Part shown: one piece after another, positions 34,990 through 35,343 of the stretch | Layout: each line of letters starts with the position of its first letter | Numbering within the stretch: the stretch's first letter is position 1 | The notes under the pieces: model-generated | Seen by the model: only the letters and a program-made list of their open reading frames with translations | Told to the model about the DNA's origin: nothing | Databases searched by the model: none | Made by a program: the position numbers and the translations under genes | Assembly (NCBI GenBank): GCA_004335835.1 | Contig: RWJK01001607.1 | Span: 1-35,343, forward strand | Length of the DNA stretch: 35,343 nucleotides | From: Scenedesmus sp. ARA3 | Taxonomy: Eukaryota; Chlorophyta; Chlorophyceae; Sphaeropleales; Scenedesmaceae | Direction of reading: 5' to 3'

Positions 34990-35343
34990 CTGCACAGTGT
35001 TGTGGCACACCTGTGCACAGTGTAGTGGCACACCTGTGCACAGTGTTGTGGCACACCTGTGCACAGTGTTGTGGCACACCTGTGCAACAGTGTAGTGGCA
35101 CACCTGTGCAACAGTGTTGTGGCACACCTGTGCACAGTGTAGTGGCACACCTGTGCACAGTGAAGTGGCACACCTGTGCACAGTGTAGTGGCACACCTGT
35201 GCAACAGTGTTGTGGCACACCTGTGCAACAGTGTTGTGGCACACCTGTGCACAGTGTTGTGGCACATCTGTGCACAGTGTAGTGGCACACCTGTGCACAG
35301 TGTAGTGGCACACCTGTGCACAGTGTAGTGGCACACCTGTGCA
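34990..35343. repeat. 23/24-bp minisatellite, ~15 copies, running off the right edge
   Basis: Units of TGGCACACCTGTGCACAGTG plus TTG or TAG (23 bp), with a 24-bp variant carrying GCAACAG, are repeated head to tail from ~34990 to the window end. Two positions vary between units (GTTGTG/GTAGTG/GAAGTG). GTGCAC palindromes recur in each unit. Both strands are open in several frames only because the unit has no stops. Confidence 0.97.

Noticed and set aside
34892..35336. Cys/His-rich frames of 99-139 codons on both strands
   Set aside because: Produced by the 23-bp minisatellite, which has no stop codons in several frames.

Overview
The window looks like nuclear DNA of a green alga, most likely a chlorophyte of the class Chlorophyceae (Chlamydomonas/Haematococcus/Scenedesmus type). 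The genes are split into many short exons with GTGAGT/GTGCGC/GTAAGT donors and CTGCAG/TTGCAG acceptors. CAG/CTG triplet tracts are everywhere. One protein has a probable chloroplast transit peptide, and the protein families are eukaryotic. The genus is an inference; no marker gene is present.

Five protein genes can be assembled by joining exons in phase. (1) 40-4189, minus: plastid-type peptide deformylase (PDF1B), with its 3' end beyond the left edge. (2) 4980-9095, plus: a ~1,307-residue, mostly disordered Gln/Ala/Ser-rich protein ending in an LPGVD-type segment. (3) 11571-14070, minus: an unrecognised protein of ~340-360 residues with a beta-grasp/ubiquitin-like C-terminus and one in-frame TAG. 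(4) 15255-17838, minus: ESCRT-III subunit VPS60/CHMP5, complete at 220 residues in four exons. (5) 18361-30006, plus: a ~25-exon gene for a large type I membrane protein (signal peptide, C-terminal membrane helix, KxKxx tail), resembling plant At5g58100/At3g28720-type proteins. A sixth gene, 30923-34333 on the minus strand, encodes a hydrophobic multi-pass protein whose 5' end is not found. Genes 4 and 5 are divergent from a ~520-bp spacer. Genes 1 and 2 are also divergent. Genes 2/3 and 5/6 converge. I see no operon-like or pathway link; this is ordinary housekeeping gene content.

The striking feature is inside the introns. In four of the six genes, nearly every second exon is accompanied by one to about nine decayed tandem copies of its own edge. 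Copies upstream of an exon carry the acceptor plus the exon's 5' part. Copies downstream carry the exon's 3' part plus the donor. I count roughly 50 such splice-junction copies in 35 kb. Many are bounded by CAG/CTG tracts, which often form the sequence directly before the acceptor. Introns here seem to grow by repeated local duplication of exon-intron junctions, leaving arrays of pseudo-junctions next to the working ones. Gene 3 lacks this, and gene 2 has only one intron. The right edge (34990-35343) enters a ~23-bp minisatellite.
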